A program made the translations under genes and the position numbers. From JACJYC01 sp964558465 (GTDB taxonomy: Bacteria > Bacteroidota > Bacteroidia > Chitinophagales > Saprospiraceae), in assembly GCA_964558465.1 (NCBI GenBank), contig CAZLEF010000049.1:1-51646 (forward strand): DNA of 51,646 nucleotides, in the 5' to 3' direction. Positions 1-8,371 of this stretch are shown in pieces. Under the pieces are notes generated by a model. The model was not told the DNA's origin. It worked only from the letters and a program-made list of their open reading frames with translations, and made no database searches. Positions within the stretch are counted from its first letter, which is position 1. Every line of letters begins with the position of its first letter.

Positions 1-61
1 TCACCTCTCTCACCCTCTCTCACCCTCTCACCCTCTCACCCTCTCACCCTCTCACCCTCTC
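1..61. repeat. 8-bp tandem repeat array, cut by the window edge
   Basis: The first 61 bases are a near-perfect run of CACCCTCT (reverse complement AGAGGGTG). The array continues past the left edge. It lies 37 bp beyond the stop codon of the minus-strand gene ending at 98. The same 8-bp word, in the opposite window orientation, forms the array at 8038-8088. Confidence 0.9.
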
Positions 62-97
62 CGAGGTTTTATCCTGCGAAATAAATTTCGCGGATAC

Positions 98-538
98 TCA
101 GGGCCGTGCCGCCGCCGCCACACCCAACGCCAGCACAAATCCGCCGATCAGGCTGTAACAATAGCGAAAAAACGTATTCCCCGGGGTGACCTGCAAATCG
201 GAGTTTTTGGCCACTTCAGAAAACATCGGGTAATTTTCCAGCATTTGCCGCTGCAAATCTACCAGACCGGTATCAAATACCCCAAACATTACATAATAAA
301 AAAGGTAAAAAATGGCATTGGCGATTACAAAAGTGAGGAAAGCGGGCTTCAGGGCCACCTTGAAATCACCGGCAGGATTACTTTTCACGGCCCTGTACAT
401 CAAAATCAGGTAAATGACCAGCGAGCCCCACCACAATCCCGGATGGAGGATCAGGGGCCGGTCGATCCAATAAAAAAGCAGGAACAGGACCGTAGTCGCT
501 GTTCCTGCTGCTGTTCCAAAAAAATATTTTTTAGACAT
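98..538 (-). CDS. DUF4199-like membrane protein
   Basis: A 146-residue integral membrane protein with about four hydrophobic segments (residues ~5-25, 35-50, 65-88 and 125-143) and a short soluble loop between the last two. The hydrophobic layout and the sequence of the last two helices fit the DUF4199 family, which is common in Bacteroidota and has no known function. It starts 13 bp after the stop of the larger DUF4199 protein encoded at 552-1127, so the two are probably co-transcribed. The family call is from memory of the pattern, not from a profile search. No catalytic residues can be named. Confidence 0.6.
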   Translation of the reverse strand: MSKKYFFGTAAGTATTVLFLLFYWIDRPLILHPGLWWGSLVIYLILMYRAVKSNPAGDFKVALKPAFLTFVIANAIFYLFYYVMFGVFDTGLVDLQRQMLENYPMFSEVAKNSDLQVTPGNTFFRYCYSLIGGFVLALGVAAAARP

Positions 539-551
539 ATTGATTTAAAGA

Positions 552-1127
552 TCAAACATTTGCGGGCGCATCTTTTTTCATGACCGCAGCAACGATCAAT
601 GAAATGATCGCGGAAAAGAAGGCGGAGCCCAAAAGCCCGAAAGCCATGCTGGCAATAGAACCCGGGTTGCCGCTGCGCGCCATGGCTTCTTCCATTTGAG
701 CGTCATCCATTTCCATGCCCAACCCCTCCATCATTTCCATGGATTCACGCATGATATTGGCCGCATAGTCAGGCTCGATATAATTCATATAAATCCAGGA
801 AAAAAGGATCCCGACAATGCCGGAGATCAATAAAGCCACAAAGCCAGTCATAAATGCACGGCCAAATGTAATGTACCCGCCCAGGTCCTTTTCTCTGTGG
901 GCTTTGATAGCCAGGATAGCAATAAAAACCGAAATACCGATGCTCAAAACAAAATTCAGGGCGATCATGGCAATCCCGCCCGAAGGCCGGCCGAACCCAA
1001 GGGTATTGCCCAACATAAAATAAACGATAGAAACCAACCCTCCGATCAACCCCCAGCGCAATGCGGTAGGGAAAAAGGGAATGGAAGCGGGGTCAGCGAG
1101 TCTATTAGGTGTGTCTAAAGGTTCCAT
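552..1127 (-). CDS. DUF4199 domain membrane protein
   Basis: I place the start at the ATG at 1127, giving 191 residues that begin MEPLDTPNRL. The frame stays open upstream to 1211, but that stretch is Lys/Ile-rich, runs into a large palindrome and does not look like protein. Four membrane segments are visible (about residues 22-42, 48-75, 88-110 and 162-185), with a Met/Glu-rich soluble loop near 120-155. This is the usual DUF4199 arrangement: the long loop lies between the third and fourth helices. Function is unknown for the family. It lies downstream of a histidine kinase gene on the same strand, separated by 115 bp that include a 45-bp palindrome. Confidence 0.7.
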   Translation of the reverse strand: MEPLDTPNRLADPASIPFFPTALRWGLIGGLVSIVYFMLGNTLGFGRPSGGIAMIALNFVLSIGISVFIAILAIKAHREKDLGGYITFGRAFMTGFVALLISGIVGILFSWIYMNYIEPDYAANIMRESMEMMEGLGMEMDDAQMEEAMARSGNPGSIASMAFGLLGSAFFSAIISLIVAAVMKKDAPANV

Positions 1128-1205
1128 AAATGAGTTTTTAATTGGTAAAAATTTAATCGAAAGTAGGGTGAAAATCCGAATAATTATCTTTTTGCCCGTT
1201 TTTTT

Positions 1206-1250
1206 TTCCATAACAATCGGATCGCTCGGAGCGATCCGATTGTTATGGAA
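1206..1250. repeat. Palindrome family AGCGATCCGATCGCT, copy A
   Basis: Two 22-bp arms (1206-1227 and 1229-1250) are perfect inverted repeats around a single central G. The core is AATCGGATCGCTC / GAGCGATCCGATT. The palindrome contains the TAA stop (1243-1245, minus strand) of the histidine kinase gene. A seven-T run on the plus strand at 1201-1207 borders it, so minus-strand transcripts read A rather than U after the hairpin; this argues against a classical intrinsic terminator for that gene. Confidence 0.85.
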
Positions 1251-2508
1251 TCGGGAAAATCAGTTCGAATTCGGCGCCTTCGCCCGGTTTGCTTTGCAGG
1301 GAAAGCGTTCCGTGATGCGCCTTAACGATCTGGAGTACATAGTGCAGACCTAGTCCGAACCCGGTCACTTCATGCAGGTTGCCGGTCGGAGCGCGGTAAA
1401 ATTTCTCAAATACCTTTTTATGATATTCAGGGGCGATGCCAATGCCCTGGTCTTTGATCTTTAAATGAATTTTGCCCTTCGTATTGTAAGTGGAGACCCT
1501 GACCACAGGTGGTTTTTCGGTATATTTCATCGCGTTTTCCAACAAATTTTGAATCGCATTTTTGAAATGGACGCTATCCAGTTCCACCGTATCCTGATCT
1601 GCCCTGAATTCGGTTTCCAGCCGCCCTCCCTTTTCCGCAGCCCTTTGAAGATAAGGAAAACAGGCTTCGTGAAGCAAAGGATGGATAGCAGACGGCCGGG
1701 TATTCATATGCCGGTGGCCGCTTTCCAGAGAAGCCAGTTCAAGTACTTTTTCAATATGGTCCTTCAACAGATTGTTTTCCCGCTCCAGCAAGGACAGGTA
1801 TTCGGCAGCTTTTTCCGGTTTATTGCCGGATAATGCCTCCTGGAGCATCCGCAACAGCAGGGACGTTGAAAAGGCGGGCGTTTTTAATTCATGGGTGAGA
1901 TTGTTGATGAAATCATTTTTGACCTGGTCCAGTTTGCGAAGGCGGTTCATTTTCACGATCAACCAGCCCAGGCTGAACGCCAGGAACCCGACAAACAGGA
2001 CGGAAAGCACAATGATATGGGTCAGTCGGCCCAATAAATAGCCCAGGAGGTTGGTGACCCTGACTTCCAGCACAGGCCTGCACATGCATTCCGCTCCGAT
2101 CCGGCCGTACAACGCCCGCTGATACCGCTGGTAGGAAGGCGGATCGGTTTCCGCCGCTGCCGATAAGGTCAGCACGGCCTGCCGTTCATATCCATCCCAC
2201 AAGATCAGCGAAAAATCAACCGGAATGCCCTTGGCTGCCAGTTGTACGCTCAAAATATCTTCCAGGGAATCGCGAAGAGACTTTTCCAACCGTTTCCGGC
2301 CGGTGGAGTCCTGATAAGCCATAATCACCATCATTCTGACGGCTTCGGATTGTTCAATGCGCACATTGGCCTCTTCCAGCACAGCGGTCATTTTGGGGTC
2401 AAACCGGGCTTTTTCCAGCAACAACCCCACCCTGAGCAAATAAACCTGCACCCAGGCCAATCCCAGCAAAGCTGCCACAACCGTTACCGCAATCACCCAG
2501 TTTTTCAT
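1243..2508 (-). CDS. Sensor histidine kinase, membrane-bound
   Basis: A 421-residue two-component sensor kinase. An N-terminal membrane helix (~5-25) is followed by a ~130-residue extracytoplasmic domain, a second membrane helix (~163-187), and then a HisKA domain with the phospho-accepting His206 in the motif NLTHELKTP. A HATPase domain carries an N-box (NAIQNLLENAMKYTE), a G1 box (DQGIGI) and a G2 box (GFGLGLHYV). The extracytoplasmic part includes CMCRP near residues 141-145, a possible metal or redox site. No response regulator lies next to it, so its partner is elsewhere or unknown. Palindromes flank the gene on both sides (copies A and B). Confidence 0.92.
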   Translation of the reverse strand: MKNWVIAVTVVAALLGLAWVQVYLLRVGLLLEKARFDPKMTAVLEEANVRIEQSEAVRMMVIMAYQDSTGRKRLEKSLRDSLEDILSVQLAAKGIPVDFSLILWDGYERQAVLTLSAAAETDPPSYQRYQRALYGRIGAECMCRPVLEVRVTNLLGYLLGRLTHIIVLSVLFVGFLAFSLGWLIVKMNRLRKLDQVKNDFINNLTHELKTPAFSTSLLLRMLQEALSGNKPEKAAEYLSLLERENNLLKDHIEKVLELASLESGHRHMNTRPSAIHPLLHEACFPYLQRAAEKGGRLETEFRADQDTVELDSVHFKNAIQNLLENAMKYTEKPPVVRVSTYNTKGKIHLKIKDQGIGIAPEYHKKVFEKFYRAPTGNLHEVTGFGLGLHYVLQIVKAHHGTLSLQSKPGEGAEFELIFPIP

Positions 2509-2510
2509 AT

Positions 2511-2543
2511 AGCGATCCGGTCGCCCTGAGCAACCGGATCGCT
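2511..2543. repeat. Palindrome family AGCGATCCGATCGCT, copy B
   Basis: Arms AGCGATCCGGT (2511-2521) and ACCGGATCGCT (2533-2543) form an 11-bp perfect stem with an 11-nt loop, within which GTCGC and GCAAC partly extend the pairing. It sits 2 bp upstream of the start of the histidine kinase gene, inside what should be its 5' untranslated region. Confidence 0.75.
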
Positions 2544-2557
2544 AAGTTGCAAAATTA

Positions 2558-2589
2558 TTGCTGCATTTACCATAAATGCCGTATATTTG
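2558..2589 (+). promoter_or_regulatory. Bacteroidota-type promoter of secDF
   Basis: A -33 TTG (2558-2560) and a perfect -7 element TATATTTG (2582-2589, matching TAnnTTTG) are separated by 21 bp. They face the secDF gene, which would have a leader of about 145 nt. The alkB promoter at 24176-24207 shows the same spacing. Confidence 0.55.
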
Positions 2590-2740
2590 CGCAGTTTTTC
2601 CGCAAGGTAGGATTTATGCATTTTACCCGGCATTCACCTAAACGCCTGGCATTCAATTCATAATCGCAATTCTGCGCCTATCTTCAGGACGACATTTTAT
2701 TACAATTGAAACTGATTTTTGGGTTAAATCTTTTGGAGTT

Positions 2741-5700
2741 ATGCAAGGAAAAGGAGTAATCAGGTTTTTCCTGGTCGCGATGGCCGTCATGGCTGTCATT
2801 CAGGGCGTTTTTATGTGGCGATCTTCCAAGGTGGAGAAAGAAGCTGCCGCCTATGCCCGATCCGCCTCAGCCGGGGTTGCAGGCGACGCCGACCAGGATA
2901 GTGTCTTCAAAGCTGTGATGACCGGATACCTCGACAGCGTTTCGTCTGAAAAGGTATTCAGCATTCCGCTGATCAAAGACTACACGTATCAGGAACTGAA
3001 AGAGCAGCAGATCAACCTCGGCCTCGACCTGAAAGGCGGTATGAGCGTTGTGCTCCAGGTTGACCTCAAAGAATTTATCCGTTCGCTTGCCAAAGACTCC
3101 AAAGATCCGACTTTCATACAAGCCCTCGAAGACGCCGATAAAGCGCAGGCCCAAACCCAATCTGATTATGTTACGCTTTTTGCCGACGCCTGGGGTGAAA
3201 TCCGCGGCGATAAACGCCTCGCGCCGATCTTCATCCTCAATCCGGCCCTCCGGGATCAGATTGACAACAACAGCAGCGATTCCGATGTCATTTCCGTATT
3301 GCGGCAAAAATCCACCGAAACCGTCGACCTGACCTTCGACCTGCTCAAAAAGCGGATCGATAAAATGGGCGTTATCCAGCCCAACGTTACCAAGGATCCC
3401 GAACGCGACCTGATCCTGGTTGAACTGCCCGGCATCGACAACCCGGAACGCGCCAGGAATTACCTGCAGGCAACCGCCCAACTGGATTTCCGCGATGTCT
3501 ACCGTTTCAACGACCCCGGCATCATCAACAACCTCGTAGCTGCCAACGACCTGCTGACCCAATTGGAAGGCGGTAACCTGGAACCTCAGATAGACACCAT
3601 CAGGGCCGTCTACGCCAAGGATTCCCTGGGCAACGATATCCCCGATCAACTGCTTCGCTACGATACGGTCTATGACGAATCCACTGCCCGCGGCCCGCTT
3701 TTCAGCCTGCTTTCCCTGACCCAGGGCAATTACGGCCCGGCGGTGATCGGGGTAGCCGAAAAGAACAAACGCGACCCCATCCTCAATCTGCTCAATCGCG
3801 AGGACGTCCGCGCTCTATTCCCTGAAAACGTCGTATTTGCTTTTTCAAGGGATCCGATCAAAACACAGGAAGGAGAAACCCTCAACCTGTACGAATTTTA
3901 TATACTGAAATCCGAACGGGACGGGAATGCCCCCCTGACCGGTGAAAACGTGGCCAGCGCCTCTCCGGAACCCGACCCGAATACCAACCGGGTGTCTGTT
4001 TCACTCAGCATGGACAACGAGGGCGCCAAGATCTGGAGCCGGATGACCACGATCGCTGCCCAGGACCAAAACCGGGAGATCGCCATCGTACTCGACGGCG
4101 AAGTTGCTTCGGCGCCCCAGGTGATCAACCCGATCACGGGCGGCGTTTCTTCCATCACCGGTTCCTTCAGCATTCAGGACGCTACCGACCTGGCCAATAT
4201 CCTCCAGGTGGGCCGCCTCCCTGCCAAGACCAAGATCATCCAGGCCAACCAGGTCGGCCCGTCGTTGGGTAAAAAGAATATCCAGGACAGCGTGATCGCC
4301 CTGCTGCTGGGCTTCGGCATCGTCATGTTCTTCATGATCGTGTATTATGGCCGCGGCGGCGTGGTTTCCGTGATCGCCCTGCTGCTGAACGTCGTGTTCA
4401 TCCTCGCAGCACTGGCTTCCTTCGGCACGGTACTGACTTTGCCGGGTATCGCAGGTATCGTTCTGACGATCGGTATGGCAGTTGACGCCAACGTGATCAT
4501 CTATGAACGAATACGGGAGGAAATGCGCGACGGCAAGTCGCTGACCGCCGCTGTGGCGGATGGTTATAAAAACTCCTATTCCGCAATCATCGACGCCAAC
4601 GTCACGACTTTCATCACCGCCCTGGTGCTGAACTATTTTGGCCTCGGCCCGATCAAAGGATTTGCCGTGGTGCTCATGATCGGTATTGTTTCCTCCATGT
4701 TCACCGCCGTACTGGTTTCCCGGATGATCATCGAATGGTGGATCAAAAAAGGCCGTAAAATGGACTTTGATACGGGCTGGACCCGCAATACGCTGGCCAA
4801 CCTGAACGTGGACTGGATGGGCAAACGCCGGATCGCCTATATCATCAGCGGCACGGTCATTGTGTTGGGCCTGGTCTCCATGTTTGTCCGCGGATTCGAC
4901 CTCGGCGTCGACTTCAAAGGCGGTTATTCCTATAACGTCACCTTTGATCCCTCTGTCACGGTGCAGGCCGATCAGTTGCGGAATGCCCTGGAAACTTCCT
5001 TTGAAGGAAATGCGCCGGTGGTAAAAGCCGTCGATGTGTCGAATACCTACAACGTGGTGACCGACTACCTCATCGACCAGGACGTTGTGAACGGCCAACC
5101 CGCCGAAGATGTCGTGATGGGTAAACTGTTTGAAGGCGTCAATAGCCTGGCTGGATCCAATCTGGCGCTGGAGAATTTTAAAGATGTGGAAGGAACCGGC
5201 ACGCATATCACCAGCTTCAGCCGTGTGGGCGCCGTTATCGCCGATGATATCCAGCGCAGTGCCTATTACGCGGGAATTTTCTCACTGGTTTTTATTTTCC
5301 TCTACATTTTCGTCCGCTTCAGCAAGTGGCAATACAGCCTTGGCGCTGTGGCGGCTTTGTTCCACGACACCCTGATCACGATCGGCGTGTTCTCGCTTTT
5401 CCACGGAGTATTGCCCTTTACCATGGAAATCGACCAGGCTTTCATTGCCGCCATCCTGACGGTGATCGGTTATTCGATCAACGATACCGTGATTGTATTC
5501 GACCGGATCCGGGAATACCTGAATACTTATACCAAACGCGATAAATTTGAGGTCATCAATATGTCGGTCAACCGGACGCTGAGCCGGACGACCCTGACTT
5601 CGTTGACCACCCTGTTTGTCGTGTTTGTCCTGTTTATCTTTGGCGGCGCCAGCATCAAGGGTTTTGCCTTTGCCCTGTTGGTAGGGATTGTTGTAGGCAC

Positions 5701-5824
5701 CTATTCTTCCATTTTCATTGCTTCTCCGCTGATGGCCGACCTCAGCTCCAACCTGGAGGCGAGGGAAGTGAAGAAAAAAGATACCAAAAAAAGCTTCTCC
5801 CGCGCGGCTCAGTCCTCGCGGTAG
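2741..5824 (+). CDS. secDF: Protein translocase SecDF fusion
   Basis: A 1027-residue fusion of SecD and SecF, the inner-membrane RND-type proteins that use the proton gradient to pull preproteins out of the Sec channel. The first membrane helix spans residues ~8-25. The SecD hallmark DLKGG is at 96-100 and the SecF counterpart DFKGG is near residue 725. Large periplasmic domains follow the first helix of each half, and the remaining ten membrane helices fall in two blocks with the conserved GMAVDANVIIYERIREE and GYSINDTVIVFDRIRE motifs. Length and order match the fused proteins usual in Bacteroidota. It stands alone, with its own promoter-like sequence. It converges on rimO, and a 35-bp palindrome lies between the two stops. 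Confidence 0.97.
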   Translation: MQGKGVIRFFLVAMAVMAVIQGVFMWRSSKVEKEAAAYARSASAGVAGDADQDSVFKAVMTGYLDSVSSEKVFSIPLIKDYTYQELKEQQINLGLDLKGGMSVVLQVDLKEFIRSLAKDSKDPTFIQALEDADKAQAQTQSDYVTLFADAWGEIRGDKRLAPIFILNPALRDQIDNNSSDSDVISVLRQKSTETVDLTFDLLKKRIDKMGVIQPNVTKDPERDLILVELPGIDNPERARNYLQATAQLDFRDVYRFNDPGIINNLVAANDLLTQLEGGNLEPQIDTIRAVYAKDSLGNDIPDQLLRYDTVYDESTARGPLFSLLSLTQGNYGPAVIGVAEKNKRDPILNLLNREDVRALFPENVVFAFSRDPIKTQEGETLNLYEFYILKSERDGNAPLTGENVASASPEPDPNTNRVSVSLSMDNEGAKIWSRMTTIAAQDQNREIAIVLDGEVASAPQVINPITGGVSSITGSFSIQDATDLANILQVGRLPAKTKIIQANQVGPSLGKKNIQDSVIALLLGFGIVMFFMIVYYGRGGVVSVIALLLNVVFILAALASFGTVLTLPGIAGIVLTIGMAVDANVIIYERIREEMRDGKSLTAAVADGYKNSYSAIIDANVTTFITALVLNYFGLGPIKGFAVVLMIGIVSSMFTAVLVSRMIIEWWIKKGRKMDFDTGWTRNTLANLNVDWMGKRRIAYIISGTVIVLGLVSMFVRGFDLGVDFKGGYSYNVTFDPSVTVQADQLRNALETSFEGNAPVVKAVDVSNTYNVVTDYLIDQDVVNGQPAEDVVMGKLFEGVNSLAGSNLALENFKDVEGTGTHITSFSRVGAVIADDIQRSAYYAGIFSLVFIFLYIFVRFSKWQYSLGAVAALFHDTLITIGVFSLFHGVLPFTMEIDQAFIAAILTVIGYSINDTVIVFDRIREYLNTYTKRDKFEVINMSVNRTLSRTTLTSLTTLFVVFVLFIFGGASIKGFAFALLVGIVVGTYSSIFIASPLMADLSSNLEAREVKKKDTKKSFSRAAQSSR

Positions 5825-5840
5825 GCCGGGCGCTTGCGTT

Positions 5841-5875
5841 TAGCGATCCGATCGCTTTGAGCGATCGGATCGCTA
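5841..5875. repeat. Palindrome family AGCGATCCGATCGCT, copy C (bidirectional terminator position)
   Basis: Perfect 16-bp arms (5841-5856 and 5860-5875) flank a 3-nt TTG loop. It lies between the stop codons of the convergent genes secDF (5824) and rimO (5887), where a bidirectional terminator would sit, but no U-run follows on either strand. Confidence 0.85.
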
Positions 5876-5886
5876 TGCGCCAGGCG

Positions 5887-7200
5887 CTATATCACTACTT
5901 CCCCAAAAAGATCAAACTCCTCCGCATCCGTGATCCGCACCGGCGCAAAATCACCTATGCGAACGTAGTTACCCGCTGCCGGCGTCAATACCTCATTGTC
6001 CACTTCCGGCGAATCAAACTCTGTACGACCGATAAAATACCCGCCTTCTTTGCGGTCAAACAGCGTTTTAAACGTTTTCCCGATTTTTTGCCGGTTCAGC
6101 TCCCGGGAAATTTCCTGCTGGATCTCCATCAGGCGGCCGGCCCTTTCGGCTTTTACCTCCGCCGGCACATCGTCGGGTAGTTCATAGGCGCGGGTCCCCT
6201 CTTCGTGCGAATATTGAAAAACGCCGAGCCGGTCAAAGCGCATTTCCCGCACAAAATCGCACAACTCCTCAAATTCCCGGTCCGTTTCTCCGGGGAAACC
6301 CACCAGCATGGTGGTTCGGAGCGCCAGCCCCGGAACCTTTTCTCTGGCCGTATGGATCAGCAATTCGGTCTCCTCGCGGGTGATCTGCCGGCGCATGCGC
6401 TCCAGGACGCTGTTGGAGGCGTGTTGCAGCGGCATATCCAGGTACTTGCAGATCTCCGGGCGGGCGGCCATCGTGTCGAGTATTTCCAGGGGAAATTTAC
6501 TGGGGTAGGCATAATGGAGCCGGATCCATTCGATGCCGTCGACATCGGCCAATGCATGCAGCAACCGCGGCAATTCCCGCTTTTTATAAATATCCAGACC
6601 GTAATAGGTCAGTTCCTGTGCGATCAGCATCAGTTCTTTCACCCCAAGTCTCGCCAGGTTGGCGGCTTCTTTCTGCAACACCTCGATGGGTTTGGAAACG
6701 TGAACCCCGCGCATCAGCGGGATGGCACAGAATGAACAGGTCCGGTTACAGCCTTCCGAAATTTTCAGGTAGGCGTAATGGTCGGGCGTGGTAATGAATC
6801 GTTCGCCAATCAGTTCGTGTTTATAGTCTGCGTTGAGGCGGGCCAGCAGACCTGGCAACTCAAGCGTGCCAAAAAACGCATCTACCTCAGGGATCTCGGC
6901 CTCCAGGTCATCCTTGTAGCGTTGGCTCAGGCAGCCCGTCACAAAAAGTTTGTCGATGCCGCCTTCTTTTTTGACGGCTGCGTATTCCAGAATCGTATCA
7001 ATGGATTCCTGTTTGGCCAGGTCGATGAACCCGCAGGTATTTACGATAACGATATTGGCGTCATCGTCATCACTGTCGTGGACCACATCAAACTGATTGC
7101 CTTTCAATTGGGTGATGAGGTTTTCAGAATCCACCAGGTTTTTCGAACAACCCAGCGTGATCACATTGACCTTGTCTTTTTCTATTTTTTTGGTTTTCAT
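5887..7200 (-). CDS. rimO: Ribosomal protein S12 methylthiotransferase RimO
   Basis: The start is set at the ATG at 7200 (MKTKKIEKDK), giving 437 residues, the usual RimO length; the open frame further upstream crosses a palindrome and a promoter-like element. The enzyme attaches a methylthio group to an aspartate of ribosomal protein S12. The N-terminal MTTase domain carries three cluster cysteines (Cys18 in TLGCSKN, Cys56 in NTCGF, Cys90 in GCL). The radical SAM cluster is C151-x3-C155-x2-C158 (SEGCNRTCSFCAIP). The C-terminal ~65 residues are a TRAM domain. RimO is preferred over MiaB because of the ITLGCSKNLVDSE start and the ISEGCNRTCSFCAIPLMRG signature. Confidence 0.95.
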   Translation of the reverse strand: MKTKKIEKDKVNVITLGCSKNLVDSENLITQLKGNQFDVVHDSDDDDANIVIVNTCGFIDLAKQESIDTILEYAAVKKEGGIDKLFVTGCLSQRYKDDLEAEIPEVDAFFGTLELPGLLARLNADYKHELIGERFITTPDHYAYLKISEGCNRTCSFCAIPLMRGVHVSKPIEVLQKEAANLARLGVKELMLIAQELTYYGLDIYKKRELPRLLHALADVDGIEWIRLHYAYPSKFPLEILDTMAARPEICKYLDMPLQHASNSVLERMRRQITREETELLIHTAREKVPGLALRTTMLVGFPGETDREFEELCDFVREMRFDRLGVFQYSHEEGTRAYELPDDVPAEVKAERAGRLMEIQQEISRELNRQKIGKTFKTLFDRKEGGYFIGRTEFDSPEVDNEVLTPAAGNYVRIGDFAPVRITDAEEFDLFGEVVI

Positions 7201-7242
7201 ATCGTTACTCAGCCGCTCATCCGGCAATAATAAATCGGTGGG

Positions 7243-7250
7243 CAAAGATA
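7243..7250 (-). promoter_or_regulatory. Promoter -7 element of rimO
   Basis: CAAAGATA on the plus strand is TATCTTTG on the minus strand, a perfect TAnnTTTG. It lies about 43 nt upstream of the rimO ATG at 7200 and supports that start over upstream in-frame codons. No clear -33 element is visible. Confidence 0.45.
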
Positions 7251-7277
7251 CGGATATTTTGCGCCATGACGTTATAT

Positions 7278-7308
7278 AGCGATCGGATCGGTTATCGATC
7301 CGATCGCT
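7278..7308. repeat. Palindrome family AGCGATCCGATCGCT, copy D
   Basis: Arms AGCGATCGGATCG (7278-7290) and CGATCCGATCGCT (7296-7308) form a 13-bp stem with a 5-nt loop. A further half-copy (CCGATCGCTTGC) follows at 7319-7330. It lies in the divergent intergenic space between rimO and the outer-membrane protein gene. Confidence 0.8.
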
Positions 7309-7346
7309 CGCAGCCAATCCGATCGCTTGCAGCAAAAACGCAACTC

Positions 7347-8030
7347 ATGAAAAACTGGTTTACCGCAATTTTTTTGATAGCAGCCTCCGGACTTTCCGCC
7401 CAATTCGGCATCAACGGGGGTTACCGCCTGAACAACGCCGAACAATGGAAACTCACCTGGTTTTCCAACTCGAATGACGAACAGGCAATCCTGGGCAACG
7501 GGCCGGCGATCGGCATCGATTACTGGTTCAGGCTCAAAAACCTCCGCATCGAGTTTTTGCCTGAATTGAACGGGGCTGCATACAACCAAACCTTGCCTGC
7601 CGTCCAGGGCGAATCGGATATCCGCCAACTCAGTTTCTTCTTCAACACCAACGTCTATTTCCTGGATATCAAAGGCGACTGCGATTGCCCGACTTTTTCC
7701 AAAAAGGGCCCTCCCCTCAGCAAAGGGGTTTTTTTCCAGGTTTCGCCCGGCATTTCTTATTGGATGCTCGACTATTCGCTGCAGGAACAAAAAACCATCG
7801 ACGCCGAAGCCCTCGCCTTCAGTATCGGCGCCGGGATCGGGCTCGACATCGGCCTCAGCGACCTCATCACCCTGAGTCCGGTCATCAGCATGCGTTATTC
7901 GCCGTCAGTCAGTTGGGAAGGCATCCAGGGCGCCAATAACGGCATCGAGGAATGGGAGACCGGGGATGAAAAGACCGGCGTTTTTCAAACCCACCTCGGC
8001 CTGAGAGTAGGCCTGCGGCTGGATGAGTGA
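7347..8030 (+). CDS. Outer-membrane beta-barrel protein, uncharacterised
   Basis: The start at 7347 gives a typical signal peptide (MKNWFTAIFLIAASGLSAQ, cleavage expected after Ala18 or so) and a 227-residue protein. The mature part alternates aromatic and polar residues (GINGGYRL, WKLTWFSNS, AIGIDYWFRLKNLRIEFLPELNG, TLSPVISMRYSPSVSW, FQTHLGLRVGLRLDE), the pattern of a small eight- to ten-stranded outer-membrane barrel like those of the PorT/OMP_b-brl families. The C-terminal strand ends GLRVGLRLDE rather than in the usual Phe. A CDCPTFSKK segment in a loop is unusual. Function is unknown. The ORF extends 27 codons upstream, but that part is palindrome copy D. Confidence 0.7.
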   Translation: MKNWFTAIFLIAASGLSAQFGINGGYRLNNAEQWKLTWFSNSNDEQAILGNGPAIGIDYWFRLKNLRIEFLPELNGAAYNQTLPAVQGESDIRQLSFFFNTNVYFLDIKGDCDCPTFSKKGPPLSKGVFFQVSPGISYWMLDYSLQEQKTIDAEALAFSIGAGIGLDIGLSDLITLSPVISMRYSPSVSWEGIQGANNGIEEWETGDEKTGVFQTHLGLRVGLRLDE

Positions 8031-8037
8031 GCCGCCG

Positions 8038-8088
8038 AGTGAGAGGGTGAGAGGGTGAGAGGGGTGAGAGGGTGAGAGGGGTGAGAGC
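8038..8088. repeat. 8-bp tandem repeat array (AGAGGGTG)
   Basis: Directly after the stop codon at 8030 the plus strand reads GAGAGGGTGAGAGGGTGAG and so on, alternating 8- and 9-bp units. It is the same word as the array at 1-61, and in both places the G-rich strand is the coding strand of the gene just upstream. Confidence 0.85.
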
Positions 8089-8371
8089 GCGCATCCGTCA
8101 AATTAAAACATAGTTGCCCCGGCTTTCGCAGGCGCCTGGGCCCTCGTTAATTCACGCTGATCAGATATACGGTATATGCCACCAACGTTGCCCACCGCGA
8201 TGTCTGAATTCTTCTTATAAGCGGCACCCAGTGAAGTGGCCACACCGGTTTATTCTTTTTTTGAAGCATTCTCATTTTATATTCAAGTCTCCTCAGCGGA
8301 TTGAGAGCCTGGTCCGGAAGCATAATTCTCATTAACATTTTATCTTTGCCACAGATCAAAATCTGCAAGAT
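8089..8371. other. Intergenic stretch without recognisable genes
   Basis: No convincing coding sequence: short frames of about 73 codons on both strands have no family resemblance and overlap each other. The end (8351-8400), ATCAAAATCTGCAAGATTTG followed by GCTCTTTCGTCCCCTAG, resembles the intergenic sequence around 19590-19630. Confidence 0.4.

Noticed and set aside
1243..2508. Complete two-component systems formed by the two histidine kinases.
   Set aside because: No receiver-domain gene lies next to either kinase in the window.
8114..8368. Overlapping open frames of 73 codons on both strands.
   Set aside because: They overlap each other in opposite directions and neither has a recognisable motif.
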